From NCBI GenBank assembly GCA_009773755.1, contig WSZJ01000014.1, positions 19,556-83,555 on the forward strand: a stretch of 64,000 nucleotides of DNA, in the 5' to 3' direction. The DNA comes from Planctomycetota bacterium (GTDB taxonomy: Bacteria > Planctomycetota > MHYJ01 > WSZJ01). Position numbers and translations under genes: made by a program. Positions 9,376-18,809 of this stretch are shown piece after piece. How positions within the stretch are numbered: the first letter of the stretch is position 1; each line of letters begins with the position of its first letter. The notes under the pieces are model-generated. The model was not told the origin of the DNA. It ran no database searches and worked only from the letters and a program-made list of their open reading frames with translations.

Positions 9376-9772
9376 TTCTGTCCTCCCTGGATGGGGCTAC
9401 GCGAGATGATATTGCACTTCTAAGCCGGGCCGAGAAAGACCATTCAGATACCTTCACCCTGGAGGGCCCGGCTTACCCTGAGCGAGCGAAGCGAGTCGAA
9501 GGGTCCGGCGTCTTAACTCAAGCAGGTCGGAAAGGAATTTTCGCTGGCCGCTTTGGATGCGATATCGCAATGAGCGAGTGTGCCCGCTTCGAAACCGAAG
9601 GAATGCCGGGGGGAAGGCGGCACGAGTAACATGGCGGGCGATGAATCAAGCGAACGCCCTGTTGCTGCTGGGACTGCGGCCGATCCTTGCGACGCTCGAG
9701 TGACCTACGTCGTCCGGATTCTCGAAAGCGTAGAGAGCCGATCCACCGAACCCCTTTGCAGGAGAGCGACAC
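9376..9772. other. Gene-free stretch of about 400 bp with repeats
   Basis: No convincing gene on either strand. It holds the 85-bp dispersed repeat (9421-9505) and the upstream region of the molbindin gene. AGGAGAG about 8 bases before 9773 is the likely ribosome binding site. Confidence 0.6.
9421..9505 (+). repeat. Dispersed intergenic repeat, copy 1
   Basis: Begins with TAAGCCGGGCC (9421-9431) and its inverted partner GGCCCGGCTTA (9465-9475), a 55-bp inverted-repeat unit. It is followed by a TGAGCGAG...CGAGTCGAA block (9479-9500). The reverse complement of 16523-16606 matches the same arrangement. Confidence 0.75.
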
Positions 9773-9982
9773 ATGAAATTCGGCGCGCGCAACCAGATTG
9801 TGGGGACGGTGACGGCGATCAAGAGGGGCAACGTGATGGGGCAGGTGACGCTTGAAGTGAAGGGGCCCATCGAGATGAGTTCGGTGATGACGGTTGATTC
9901 GATCGACGAGCTGAAGCTGAAGAAGGGCGACAAGGCGCGCGTGATCGTGAAGGCGATCCACGTGCTTCTGGCGACGGAGTAG
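9773..9982 (+). CDS. mop: Molbindin (Mop/TOBE domain) molybdate-binding protein
   Basis: A 69-residue protein that is a single Mop/TOBE domain: MKFGARNQIVGTVTAIKRG, then GQVTLEVKGP, MTVDSIDELKLKKGDKARV and KAIHVLL. Stand-alone molbindins assemble into hexamers that bind molybdate or tungstate in the cytoplasm and buffer it for molybdenum-cofactor enzymes. The length is typical of the family and the start is supported by AGGAGAG upstream. No other molybdenum gene lies nearby. Confidence 0.9.
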   Translation: MKFGARNQIVGTVTAIKRGNVMGQVTLEVKGPIEMSSVMTVDSIDELKLKKGDKARVIVKAIHVLLATE

Positions 9983-10070
9983 AGGTTCCGGCGGCGGCTG
10001 ACGACCGCCAGCCGCGCAATTCCTCCGGTGGATTCCTCACCGCCGCGCGAGGCGGCGGTGAGGGACAGGG

Positions 10071-12912
10071 CTATTTTGTCTGCCGGACTTCCAATGCGAG
10101 CCGGACGGTTGCCGTGGATCTGGCGTCGTCTACGACCATCAACTCAAGCGCGTACTTCCCGGCGGACTTGGTGCCAGGGGTGCCATAGAGCAAGCCTGAA
10201 GGTGACAGGAACATCCCGGCCGGCAGGCCGGGCGGCTGGGCGTGCCAGTAATACGTCCCGACGCCGCCGGTCGCCCTCAACTGGGTCGCGTAGAATGAGC
10301 CGGTCGTTGCAGCCGGAAGCGTCTGCGGTGGGATCTCCAGAGCTGCAGGAGGTTCAGCTGCGATGAAGAACGATTTCGCGGTCCAGTAGCCGGTCGCATC
10401 GACGATCGCGATCCTCAACGTGTAGAGTCCCTCCTGACCCTGCTGGAATTCCAAGAGGTAACCTCCGTCGAGGCGGATGGGCGTGAGACTTCCGTTGGGA
10501 CCGTCCCAACTGATAACCAGCGTTCTGAAGGGACCGACCCCACCTGCGACTTCGATGTCAGGGAGTCTCATCTGCTGGCCGGCGAACACCCGCGGCAGCG
10601 ACTCGGTGATGATGAAAGGAGGGTCGGGGGGAAGAGTCGCCGGATCCAGCCCATCCGGGGTGAGGTCCCACCCGGGAAGCGGGTAAGGATAGGCAGGCCT
10701 GAGATTCGGGTTCAGGTAAAGGAAGTTGAAAATTCTGATCGCGTCTGTGCTATCCAGGCGTCCGTCGTCATTGAAGTCGGCGGCGTCACGACTGATCGTC
10801 CCGGTTCCCAGATACAGCCGGTTCAGCAGCGCGATTCCGTCGGATACGTTAACGACTTCGTCGGAATTGACGTCGCCTCGCAGGATCTGCCCCGGCAGCC
10901 GAGGGGCGTCGGGCATGCTGCGGAGCCCGATCCGGACAGGACTCGCCCAGCTGAGATGTCCTGCGCGGTCCCGGGCGTACGCCAGGAGTTCGTAGTCGCC
11001 GTCTCCCAGCGGAAACGTTCCGGTGGTGATTTCGCCCCGTCTTATGGCCTGAACGATCCGGGGATCGTCCGCGCCATTTTCCGGGAGCAGGCCAGCCATG
11101 ATGGACCCGATTCCCTTGAGGATGGTGAATGAATAGGTGGCCATCGCACCTTCATGTTCGGTGTCCGGGGTCGGGAGGAAGATCTGACCATCGCGGGGAT
11201 TCCGGATCAGGAAGCCGGTCTGGCCGTCGAATTCGCCGCTGAGAGAGCGCACGTCGGAATCATCCGTTACAGCGACCTCCATGCGAACCTGGGCGAAATC
11301 GCCAAATTCACCGGATCTGAACGCACCCGCAGGAAATATCGCGTCGACGGTCGGGTAGGTGATCCTCACGACCGGAGGCTCGGTGTCGAGGGCGAGATTG
11401 TTTACGGTGATCGAAACACCAACCTCCGAGGTTTGACCCGTCGTGTCCGTGGCCGTAAGTTGCAGCCGTGCCGCTCCTTCCCGCATCAGGGTGGTGTTGA
11501 ACCGGCAAGTGCGAACGCCGAGTCGATCCGTATAGGAACTGGCAGGCAAGTGACGGGAGCCGAACGAGTCGACCACAGAGAGAATCGGGTCGAAAACCCC
11601 GCGCTCGTCGGTCGCCCTGAAGGAGACGGTGTCATTGCCGACCTGGAAAACCTGCCCCTCATGGACGTTGAATAATTCCAGCCGGGGCGCCGGGTCGGCC
11701 TCGGCCTCAAACCGTTCCACGCGAACCCTGGCGCCATTGTCGTCCACGCCGAGATTGAAGACTCTGAGCCCGCGGACGGGATCGACGAAGGGAGGCCCGA
11801 CCGCCAAACCTTCCGGAACGCCTCCTGAGGGCCCGTTGTCAAGCAGGAGCTGGGTATGGCCGTAAGGACTGTACCTCAGGAAGATCTCATCGTACGCGCC
11901 GGCACGCCTGAGGGGACCGTGCTCCGGTCTGTCGTAATTCAGAGGCCTCGATCGTGAGCACGCGTGTCCCTTCCAGCGGAATCTCCAGGTAGCGGACCGG
12001 ATTCAGCGAGGAGGCGTTGGCCTCAAGGGGCGCGACCAGGAACTCACCCGTCCCGGCGACTCGAACGCCGCCCGGAAAACCGGCCGACGACTCGTTCGTC
12101 CCCGTCAGCCATCCCAGGCGCACCTTCTGCATCGCGTTGAGGTGATGCCGCGGTTGAATGCTCTGTGCGTACCCGCCCATGACATCGTAGTTATCGCCGT
12201 AATCCAGCAAACGAAAGTCCGGCCCGAGCGGCCCTGCGTTCGACATGGCAGAGCAGGAATGAGTCAGTCCGACGCCGTGCAGAAACTCGTGCATCAGAAC
12301 CCCCGAAGGAACGGGTTCACCCTCAAGGCGAACCGGTTCGACGTATTCATTTACAAGGCTCAGCGCCAACGAGAGCTGACGGCCCCGGAAGTCGAACGGA
12401 AATCCGGAGACCCGTTTCGACATCGACAGGCCGCGGGGATTGGAATTGCCCATCGAATTGCCGGGATCGCAGAAGATGACATGGTCGTAGGCGGCCAGAT
12501 CCACGTTGTCCTGCGCGGCACGCTCCAGGATTCTGCGCCAGACGTCGCTCGGCGTTACGGTCGTTTCCGATGCAGCAAGGCGGCCCTCTCTGAGGGAACC
12601 AAGAAGTTCCGGCATCAGATACCAGCCCACGACTCTCCCCTCCACCCAGGCCTTCCCGTAGGAGACCTTGAGGAACCAATCATTGAGGGAATAGGCCGTG
12701 CCGAAGGTGACCGCTTCGACGTCCTCGAAAGTGGGGGCCGTCGCGGGGCGCGGCTCGTATGTCTGAAGGAGGATGACGAGAGTCTTCTGGGGACCCGTGG
12801 CCCCGGACCTGATGACGGCCAGCTCCTGCGACGTGAATTGAGTCTCGGCCCGAGTGCGGCCACACAGGCATGAAATCAGCGTCGTTACGACGACCAGGGT
12901 CATGATTCTCAT
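10071..12912 (-). CDS. Secreted metzincin-like protease with Ig-like and dockerin domains, frameshifted
   Basis: The first part (12912 to about 11916) has a signal peptide (LVVVTTLISCLCG) and a zinc site HEFLHGVGLTH at residues 208-218, the HExxHxxGxxH spacing of metzincins, followed by MGGYAQS. That frame ends at 11887. A second frame continues from about 11911 to 10071 with cadherin/Ig-like strands, a dockerin-type calcium pair (RGDVNSDEVVNVSDG, DFNDDGRLDSTDA, about 10890-10740) and a He_PIG-like end (GSFYATQLRATGGVGTYYW, GLLYGTPGT). Removing one base in the G4 run at 11912-11915 joins them (LRRAGAYDEIFLRY) into about 946 residues. The organisation fits a large exported protease of the kind planctomycetes tag with dockerin-like modules. 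It lies four bases downstream of the small 12909-13268 gene. Confidence 0.7.
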
Positions 12913-13268
12913 TGCGGCCTCCCGTTGGTTTTCGCGCGAATGACAGGGATCAGTCGAAGGCAGGACTCACGGTCTTCTGCCGAAAGATCGGGGCGTTCGA
13001 GGACAGTTTCAAGATGCCGAAGGGCCTCCCGCAGGGCCGCGTGCTCCTCCGTTTCGGGCGCGGCCTCGAGCGGTTCGAATGCGTCGGGGATGGGTCTGGC
13101 CACGTCCGGTGAGGTTCGTGACCCGGCCTGGGACCCCGCGTCACGAGTCGAGCACCGGGACGGCGACGAACCCCGGTACGGATCAGGCCACGCGCGAGAA
13201 AGCAAGGCGGCGGCCAGCAGCAATGCACCGAACAGCGGGCCCACCGCGAGAATGAACAGTCGCATCAT
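12909..13268 (-). CDS. Small membrane-anchored hypothetical protein
   Basis: A 119-residue protein that begins MMRLFILAVGPLFGALLLAA, a single membrane helix, followed by a Pro/Ser-rich linker and a charged helical end (EEHAALREALRHLETVLERP). Its TGA overlaps the ATG of the secreted protease gene, so they are translationally coupled. No family recognised. The adjacent ATG at 13265 is an alternative start. Confidence 0.55.
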   Translation of the reverse strand: MMRLFILAVGPLFGALLLAAALLSRAWPDPYRGSSPSRCSTRDAGSQAGSRTSPDVARPIPDAFEPLEAAPETEEHAALREALRHLETVLERPDLSAEDRESCLRLIPVIRAKTNGRPQ

Positions 13269-13499
13269 TTGTCTCCTTCCTTCACGAGGTGAACGCGCTT
13301 GCGCGCGTAGATCCACATGCTCATGGCCTTTCTCAGTGCCCCGTTTCCAACTCCTGAAGTGCATGAATCGCGGCCACTTCCAGGAAAATCCCGCAATCTC
13401 CCTGATTGACCTGTACATCGCGGTCTGTCCCCCGATGCGGCCGACCGACGCCCCCGGCCGTGTGCTATCCTTTTTCCTTACTCCTCCGGAAGCCGCGCC

Positions 13500-16469
13500 A
13501 TGCCCGATAAGGACGACTGGATCCAGCGCTTCATCAGGAAGGGCCTCCTCACCCCCGAACAGGCCGATCAGGTAGCGGGCATGGAGCGGGCGCCTTCCGA
13601 GGTCACGAGGGTGGAGGAGACATTCGGCAGCACGCCGACCAGGGGGGAACCGGGCTCGGATTCGCCACAGCTCGTGGCGTGCGCGCCATGCGGAAAGGTG
13701 TTCCCGGCTCCCGGCCTGGACGCGTCGCGTCCGCCCGCGTGCCCCGCCTGCGGCGGAAGCACCCGGCTGGTGGAACTGGGCGGTCGCCTCCTGCCGTCGT
13801 CGCCGCAGACTCCGGCCCCGGAAGAACGGAGATTCGGCCGGTACGCGCTTCGACGCGAGCTGGGACGCGGCGGAATGGGGGTCGTCCACGAGGCCTGGGA
13901 TTCGAAGCTCGGGCGGCCTGTCGCGCTGAAGATGCTCTCCGCTCCCGGGAAGGAGCTCGACGAGGAGGCGGTGGAGCGCCTTATGCGCGAGGCGCGCGCT
14001 GCCGCCAAGTTGCACCATCCAGGAATCGTGGCCGTTCACGACATCGGACGCGCCGAGGGGCGGCACTATTTCACCATGGAGCTCATCTCCGGCGGCTCGC
14101 TCGAGCAGCGCTTCTCCGGCGAGAAGTCCTGGGCCGGCTTTCCTCAGAGGCGCAGGTTAGAAGTGGTGCTGGCGGTCGCCGAAGCTCTTGGGTATGCGCA
14201 CTCGCAGGGGATCGTGCACCGCGACATCAAGCCTTCGAACATTCTGTTCGATCCTGATGGCCGCCCGAAACTGACGGATTTCGGCCTTGCCAAGGAATTG
14301 TCGCCGCTCGGCGCAGGGTCGCTGACGATGACCGGTGTCGTGATGGGAACACCACATTACATGTCGCCGGAGCAGGCCTCAGGGGAGTCGAGGGACATCA
14401 CGCCGGCCTCGGACGTCTTCAGCCTTGGCGTCGTCCTCTACCGCGCCATCAGCGGGCGGCTGCCTTTCGGGGGCGAGGGCCTGGAGGCGCTCCACGCGGC
14501 GATGTACAGCCATCCATCCCGACCGACGCGGCGTGGCGCGAGGACGCCCGTCGCGCTCCAGGCAGTGTGCCTCAAATGCCTCGAGAAGGATCCTGCGGAC
14601 CGCTACTCCGACGGGTGCGCGCTTGCGTCTGAGCTGCGACGTGTGATCGCGGGAGTCAAAGTAGAGGCCCGGCTTCCCAAACGAAGGGTCCTTCCGGCGC
14701 GATTCGGGCGGCGTGCGCCGCAGCGTGTTCCCGCGCGGGCGTCCGAATCCGGTGCCCTGCGCCTCCTGGAACTCGGCCGACCCGCCCTCGACCGCGCCTG
14801 CAAGGCGGTTTACGACAATGACGCCGACGACGCCGAGATCGCCCGTCGCCTCGAATCCGCCCGCAACTGCTTTCGGCTCGCTCTTGACAAGGCCCCGCGC
14901 CTCCCCCTGGCGCACTACCTCCTCGGACAGACCCACGATCTGTCCGGAGACGATGCCGCCGCCGAACTCTGCTGGCGCGAAACTCTCAAGCTCGACCCGG
15001 CCTTCGGCCCCGCACATTTCCAGCTTGGCAGGCTGCTCTTCGCGCGCGCGTTCGCGGTCTCCGTCCGCTTCCGCTATGAACCGCCCAACCTGAGACAAGA
15101 CAGGCTGCGTGAAGCCCAGGCGGTGGCGGGAGAGGCCACGCGGAGCTTCGACGCGGCCTTGGCGAAGGGAAGCGGATTCGACGACGCGCTTCATCAGAAA
15201 GTCGCTCTCGCGCTGACTGCAATGATCAAAGAAGACGTCAGCGGCGCGCGCGCGGCGTGTGAGGAAGGCCTGCGGGAATTTGCCCGCTCCGAGGGCCGGG
15301 AAGAGTTCCACTGGCTGCTGGGATTGACGTCCAAGGGCGAGGAGGCGTTGCGTCATCTCGACCAGGCGCTCGAAATCCGGCCTCGATTCGGGCGCGCCCT
15401 GTTCGCCCGGGGCCTCCGCCGACGCGACCTCGGCGACGATCCAGGCGCGCTCGAGGACATGCGCGGTGTCGTGCGCTTTCTACCCCGTTTCGCGACTGGC
15501 TGGTTCTGCCTGGGAACGCGCTGCCTGTTGTCGGGGCTGGCCTCCGAGGCGGTGTCCTGTTTCCAGAAAGGGCTGGCAATCGGTTCGAGTCACCCTCAGA
15601 TCTGGGCAAACCTGAGCCTGGCCAGGCTGGACATGGGAGACGTCCCGGCCGCCCTCGCGGATGCCGCTCGAGCGCTTGAGTGCAATCCGGCCGATCCGTA
15701 TGCGTGGATCAGCCGTGCTAAAGCTCTCATTCGACTGGGCCGGCCTGCGGAGGCGCGTCCTGACCTCAGGGAAGCATGGAAGCTTGGGCCGGGCGACGCG
15801 GAATTCTGCAACGAAATCGGCCGCGCCATGTCCGCGGCGGGGGATTCCGAAGGAGCGATTTCGGTGCTGACGGAGTGCATTCGACTGAATCCGCAGCATT
15901 CGATCAGCTGGAACAATCGCGGCTCCGTGCGAATGGACTTCATGGGGGACGCATCCGGTGCCAGGGACGACTTCGAGGCCGCCCTCCGGATCGATCCCCG
16001 CTATGTGAACGCGCTGAGCAACCTGTCGTACGCGCGCCTCGAGCTCGGCGACGCGACGGGCGCCGAAAGGGATGCCTCCGAGGCGATCCGGCTCAGCCCG
16101 AAGTACGGTAAGCCCTGGAGGCGAAGGGCGGAGGCGCGCGTTCGCCAGGGACGGTTTGAGGAAGCTCTGGCAGACGTGGAGGAGGCGCTCCGCCTCACGG
16201 TCGACGATGGAAGGGCCTGGCGCACGAGTGGCGAGGCGAAGCTTCTGCTGGGGCGATTGGCCGAGTCGCGGTCCGATCTCGATCGCGCAGTCGAGATGCT
16301 GCCGCTGGAAGCCTCGTCCTGGCGGCTCCGGGGCACGGTCCGCGCGGCGCTCGGGGACCAGGCGGGAGCGATCGAGGATCACAGGAAGGTGCTGGAACTG
16401 GCCCCCCTGGGATCTCCCGACCGCGTGATGGCGGAATCGTACCTGCGAGAGGCAGGCCGGGCAACCTGA
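13500..16469 (+). CDS. Ser/Thr protein kinase with C-terminal TPR array
   Basis: A 989-residue protein. A zinc-ribbon-like segment comes first (CxxC at 61-64 and 81-84), then a Hanks-type kinase domain from about residue 114: GRGGMG nucleotide loop, VALK lysine 144, HRDIKPSN with catalytic Asp 242, DFG at 260-262, and GTPHYMSPEQ. From about residue 420 to the end there are many TPR units (for example AHYLLGQTHDLSGDDAAAEL, NALSNLSYARLELGDATGAE). No transmembrane helix was seen. In contrast to the kinase/FGE genes nearby it keeps a canonical DFG and has no FGE module. It probably acts as a cytoplasmic signalling kinase with the TPR part recruiting partners. An ECF sigma gene follows 184 bp downstream. 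Confidence 0.92.
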   Translation: MPDKDDWIQRFIRKGLLTPEQADQVAGMERAPSEVTRVEETFGSTPTRGEPGSDSPQLVACAPCGKVFPAPGLDASRPPACPACGGSTRLVELGGRLLPSSPQTPAPEERRFGRYALRRELGRGGMGVVHEAWDSKLGRPVALKMLSAPGKELDEEAVERLMREARAAAKLHHPGIVAVHDIGRAEGRHYFTMELISGGSLEQRFSGEKSWAGFPQRRRLEVVLAVAEALGYAHSQGIVHRDIKPSNILFDPDGRPKLTDFGLAKELSPLGAGSLTMTGVVMGTPHYMSPEQASGESRDITPASDVFSLGVVLYRAISGRLPFGGEGLEALHAAMYSHPSRPTRRGARTPVALQAVCLKCLEKDPADRYSDGCALASELRRVIAGVKVEARLPKRRVLPARFGRRAPQRVPARASESGALRLLELGRPALDRACKAVYDNDADDAEIARRLESARNCFRLALDKAPRLPLAHYLLGQTHDLSGDDAAAELCWRETLKLDPAFGPAHFQLGRLLFARAFAVSVRFRYEPPNLRQDRLREAQAVAGEATRSFDAALAKGSGFDDALHQKVALALTAMIKEDVSGARAACEEGLREFARSEGREEFHWLLGLTSKGEEALRHLDQALEIRPRFGRALFARGLRRRDLGDDPGALEDMRGVVRFLPRFATGWFCLGTRCLLSGLASEAVSCFQKGLAIGSSHPQIWANLSLARLDMGDVPAALADAARALECNPADPYAWISRAKALIRLGRPAEARPDLREAWKLGPGDAEFCNEIGRAMSAAGDSEGAISVLTECIRLNPQHSISWNNRGSVRMDFMGDASGARDDFEAALRIDPRYVNALSNLSYARLELGDATGAERDASEAIRLSPKYGKPWRRRAEARVRQGRFEEALADVEEALRLTVDDGRAWRTSGEAKLLLGRLAESRSDLDRAVEMLPLEASSWRLRGTVRAALGDQAGAIEDHRKVLELAPLGSPDRVMAESYLREAGRAT

Positions 16470-16522
16470 GCGAACAAGGGTAGGTGTTTTCCCACCTGCG
16501 CCCTCCCGCATCTTCGGAACCG

Positions 16523-16606
16523 TTCGACTCGCCCTTCGGGCTCGCTCACGGTAAGCCAGGCCGAACGAAGTGAAGGCATGAGAACAGACTTACCCGGCCC
16601 GGCTTA
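16523..16606 (-). repeat. Dispersed intergenic repeat, copy 2 (inverted)
   Basis: In reverse complement this carries the same 55-bp inverted-repeat unit (16552-16606) and adjoining TGAGCGAG...GCGAGTCGAA block as 9421-9505, with scattered differences in the middle. It lies between the kinase-TPR and sigma factor genes. Confidence 0.75.
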
Positions 16607-16653
16607 AGCGCACGACCGTCTCACCCGCGTGTTATCCTCGCGCCCACCGAGAC

Positions 16654-17388
16654 ATGAGACATCAAGATTCTTTCCCCGTGCCTGGCCCCCGGAGGTTCGG
16701 CTCCACCGCCTGGAGCCTCATCCGCCACGCCCAGACCCTTCGCCCCACCCAGCGCGCGCGCTCCCTCGGCCAGCTCCTGGCCCTCTACTGGCGTCCCGTC
16801 TACTGGACTCTCCGGACCGAATGGAACGCCTCCCCCGAGGACGCCCGGGATCTCACGCAGGAATATTTTGCGATGTTCCTCGAGAAGCGCCTGCTCGCAG
16901 GCGTCGCGCACGAGAAGGGCCGTTTCCGCGCGTGGGTCAAAGCCACGCTTCGCAACTTCATGCTCATGCGCAAGCGAGCGCGAAAGGCGCAGAAGCGAGG
17001 CGGCCACCTCCGAATCCGGCCACTCGACGATCTCGATCGCGTCGAGTCCGAGGCGGCGCTCGACAAGCGGACTCCAGAGAGGCGATTCGACCAGGAGCTC
17101 ATGCGATCGATTTTCCAGGAGGCGCTGAAAAAACTTGGCGCCGAGAGCGCACGCAAAGGGAAGAAGCAACATTTCGAGCTGTTCAAAGCGTTCTACGTCG
17201 ATGGCGGTGCAGAAGAATCGGATTACGGCGCGCTCCAGGCCCGGTTCGGACTCGGGCCGAACGACGTCAAGCACCGGCTGAACGCGATGCGGAAGCGCCT
17301 CAGGGAGTTGATCCTCTCGCATCTGCGCGACGGCCCGAGCACAGAAGAACAACTATTGGCCGAAGTGCGCGAGATCTTCGAAGGGTAA
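16654..17388 (+). CDS. ECF-like RNA polymerase sigma factor
   Basis: A 244-residue protein. Region 2-like sequence is seen in YWRPVYWTLRTEWNASPEDA followed by RDLTQEYFAMFLEKRLL and GRFRAWVKATLRNFML. A charged linker follows, then a region-4-like end (FGLGPNDVKHRLNAMRKRLRELI). This is the divergent ECF type common in planctomycetes, where such sigma factors often neighbour Ser/Thr kinases and may be controlled by phosphorylation rather than by an anti-sigma factor. The kinase-TPR gene just upstream makes that plausible here, but it is inference. No anti-sigma gene is adjacent. Confidence 0.8.
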   Translation: MRHQDSFPVPGPRRFGSTAWSLIRHAQTLRPTQRARSLGQLLALYWRPVYWTLRTEWNASPEDARDLTQEYFAMFLEKRLLAGVAHEKGRFRAWVKATLRNFMLMRKRARKAQKRGGHLRIRPLDDLDRVESEAALDKRTPERRFDQELMRSIFQEALKKLGAESARKGKKQHFELFKAFYVDGGAEESDYGALQARFGLGPNDVKHRLNAMRKRLRELILSHLRDGPSTEEQLLAEVREIFEG

Positions 17389-17524
17389 TCCTCCATCGCG
17401 GATTCGAGGATGCAGGCAGTTTCCGAGCTGAACCGGAAAGAATCCGCCCTGGGATTGCCGACAGTCGGGCACGCACCCGTAACGAAAGGGAGGCTGATGC
17501 GGCGGCGCCCGTGGTGGCGGCAGA

Positions 17525-18625
17525 TCAGTTCAGCCAGTCACGCAGGATCGCCTCGCGGTCCCCATCGAGCGCCGGCGGCGGCTTCACCTTCATCTCCCCG
17601 AACGGCGACCCGAGCGTCTCGCGGCCGTCGCCGAGCGGGACGACCATGTGGCGGGCGCGGACCTGCTCGTCGTGGAGCGCCTCGGCGACGTCGTAGACGG
17701 GCCCGGCCGGGAGCCCCTTTTCCCAGAGGTGGTTCACCCACCAGTCGCGCGGGTGCTTGGCAAATTCCTTCGCGAGGATCGCGTCGAGCGCGGCGCGGTT
17801 GAGGCGGCGGGAGGGCATGTCGATGAAGCGGTGATCAGAGGCGGTCTTCAGCGAGAGCGCGTCGCAGAGAGGCTTCCAGAATTTCTCCGTGAAGATCGCG
17901 ACGGCGACGAACTTTCCGTCGGAGCACTTCCAGGCGCCGTACGGCACGTTGTAAGCGTGCGAGGAGCCGATCGGGCCCGGCGGCGGATTCCCGGCGAGCG
18001 TGAATTGAGCCATGTAGGTGAGCATGGAAAGCGAGCAGTCGAGGAGCGAGAGGTCGATGTCGCGGCCCGTTCCCGATGTTTTTATTTCATGAAGAGCCGC
18101 GAGCGTCGCGATCGCGCCGTAAAGCCCGCCCGCGAGGTCGCCCGTGGGGACGCCGTTCTTGCACGGGGCGCGGCCGGGCTCGCCGGTGGCGGACATGGAG
18201 CCGGACATCGCCTGAATGACGAGGTCGAAGGCGGGGAGGTCGCGGTACGGTCCGGTCGCGCCGAAAGAAGTAATCGCGACGGTGATGAGGCGCGGGTTGG
18301 CAACGCGGAACATGGGCAGATCGCACCCAAGCCGCGTCGCGGCGTCGGGCCTGAAATTGTGCCAGAGGACGTCGGCCTTCCCTGCGAGCTTCGCCAGCAG
18401 TGTGCGCCCTTCGCCCGACTTCAGATCGATCGCGATCGACCGTTTGTTCCGGTTCACTGAAACGTAGTACGGCGACTCGGGACCGCCGCCGATCGTTCGC
18501 GTCGGGTCGCCGCCGTCGGGGTCCTCGACCTTCACCACATCCGCACCGAGATCCGCGAGAAGCATCGTGCCGTACGGGCCGGCCAGAACGCGGGTCAGGT
18601 CGAGAACCTTCAGTCCTCGCAGCAT
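17525..18625 (-). CDS. CaiB/BaiF family (class III) CoA-transferase
   Basis: A 366-residue protein. The start at 18625 (MLRGLKVLDLTRVLAGPYGT) is the family's usual N-terminus; the frame is open further upstream but shows nothing conserved. Typical blocks are LLADLGADVVKVEDPDGGDP (the catalytic Asp region), LKSGEGRTLLAKL, ADVLWHNFRPDAATRLG, ITSFGATGPYRDLPAFDLVI, and HLWEKGLPAGPVYDVAEAL near the end. The family moves CoA between carboxylic acids (formyl/oxalate, carnitine, mesaconate and others); the substrate cannot be told from sequence. It includes an odd AT-rich codon block (ATA AAA ACA TCG) at 18073-18087. It is divergent from the kinase gene at 18810. Confidence 0.9.
   Translation of the reverse strand: MLRGLKVLDLTRVLAGPYGTMLLADLGADVVKVEDPDGGDPTRTIGGGPESPYYVSVNRNKRSIAIDLKSGEGRTLLAKLAGKADVLWHNFRPDAATRLGCDLPMFRVANPRLITVAITSFGATGPYRDLPAFDLVIQAMSGSMSATGEPGRAPCKNGVPTGDLAGGLYGAIATLAALHEIKTSGTGRDIDLSLLDCSLSMLTYMAQFTLAGNPPPGPIGSSHAYNVPYGAWKCSDGKFVAVAIFTEKFWKPLCDALSLKTASDHRFIDMPSRRLNRAALDAILAKEFAKHPRDWWVNHLWEKGLPAGPVYDVAEALHDEQVRARHMVVPLGDGRETLGSPFGEMKVKPPPALDGDREAILRDWLN
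18073..18087 (+). repeat. AT-rich 15-mer, copy 1 (inside CoA-transferase gene)
   Basis: CCGATGTTTTTATTT, identical to 27697-27711 and 53690-53704. On the coding (minus) strand it reads ATA AAA ACA TCG (Ile-Lys-Thr-Ser), rare codons in this GC-rich DNA. Confidence 0.8.
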
Positions 18626-18809
18626 GGGGGAATGATAAGCTCGCGGAAGCGGAGAAGCCGAGATTACGGTCAGCATGATCGTGGCGGATCTGAAGCACCT
18701 CAAACGCGCGCTCGCTTCTTCCGGCCCTGCTGATGCCTGATCCCGCCTTGCTACCATCTGCGCCAGGGTGCGGGATATCGACGCGCCGGTATCGACTCAG
18801 GAGCCGCCC

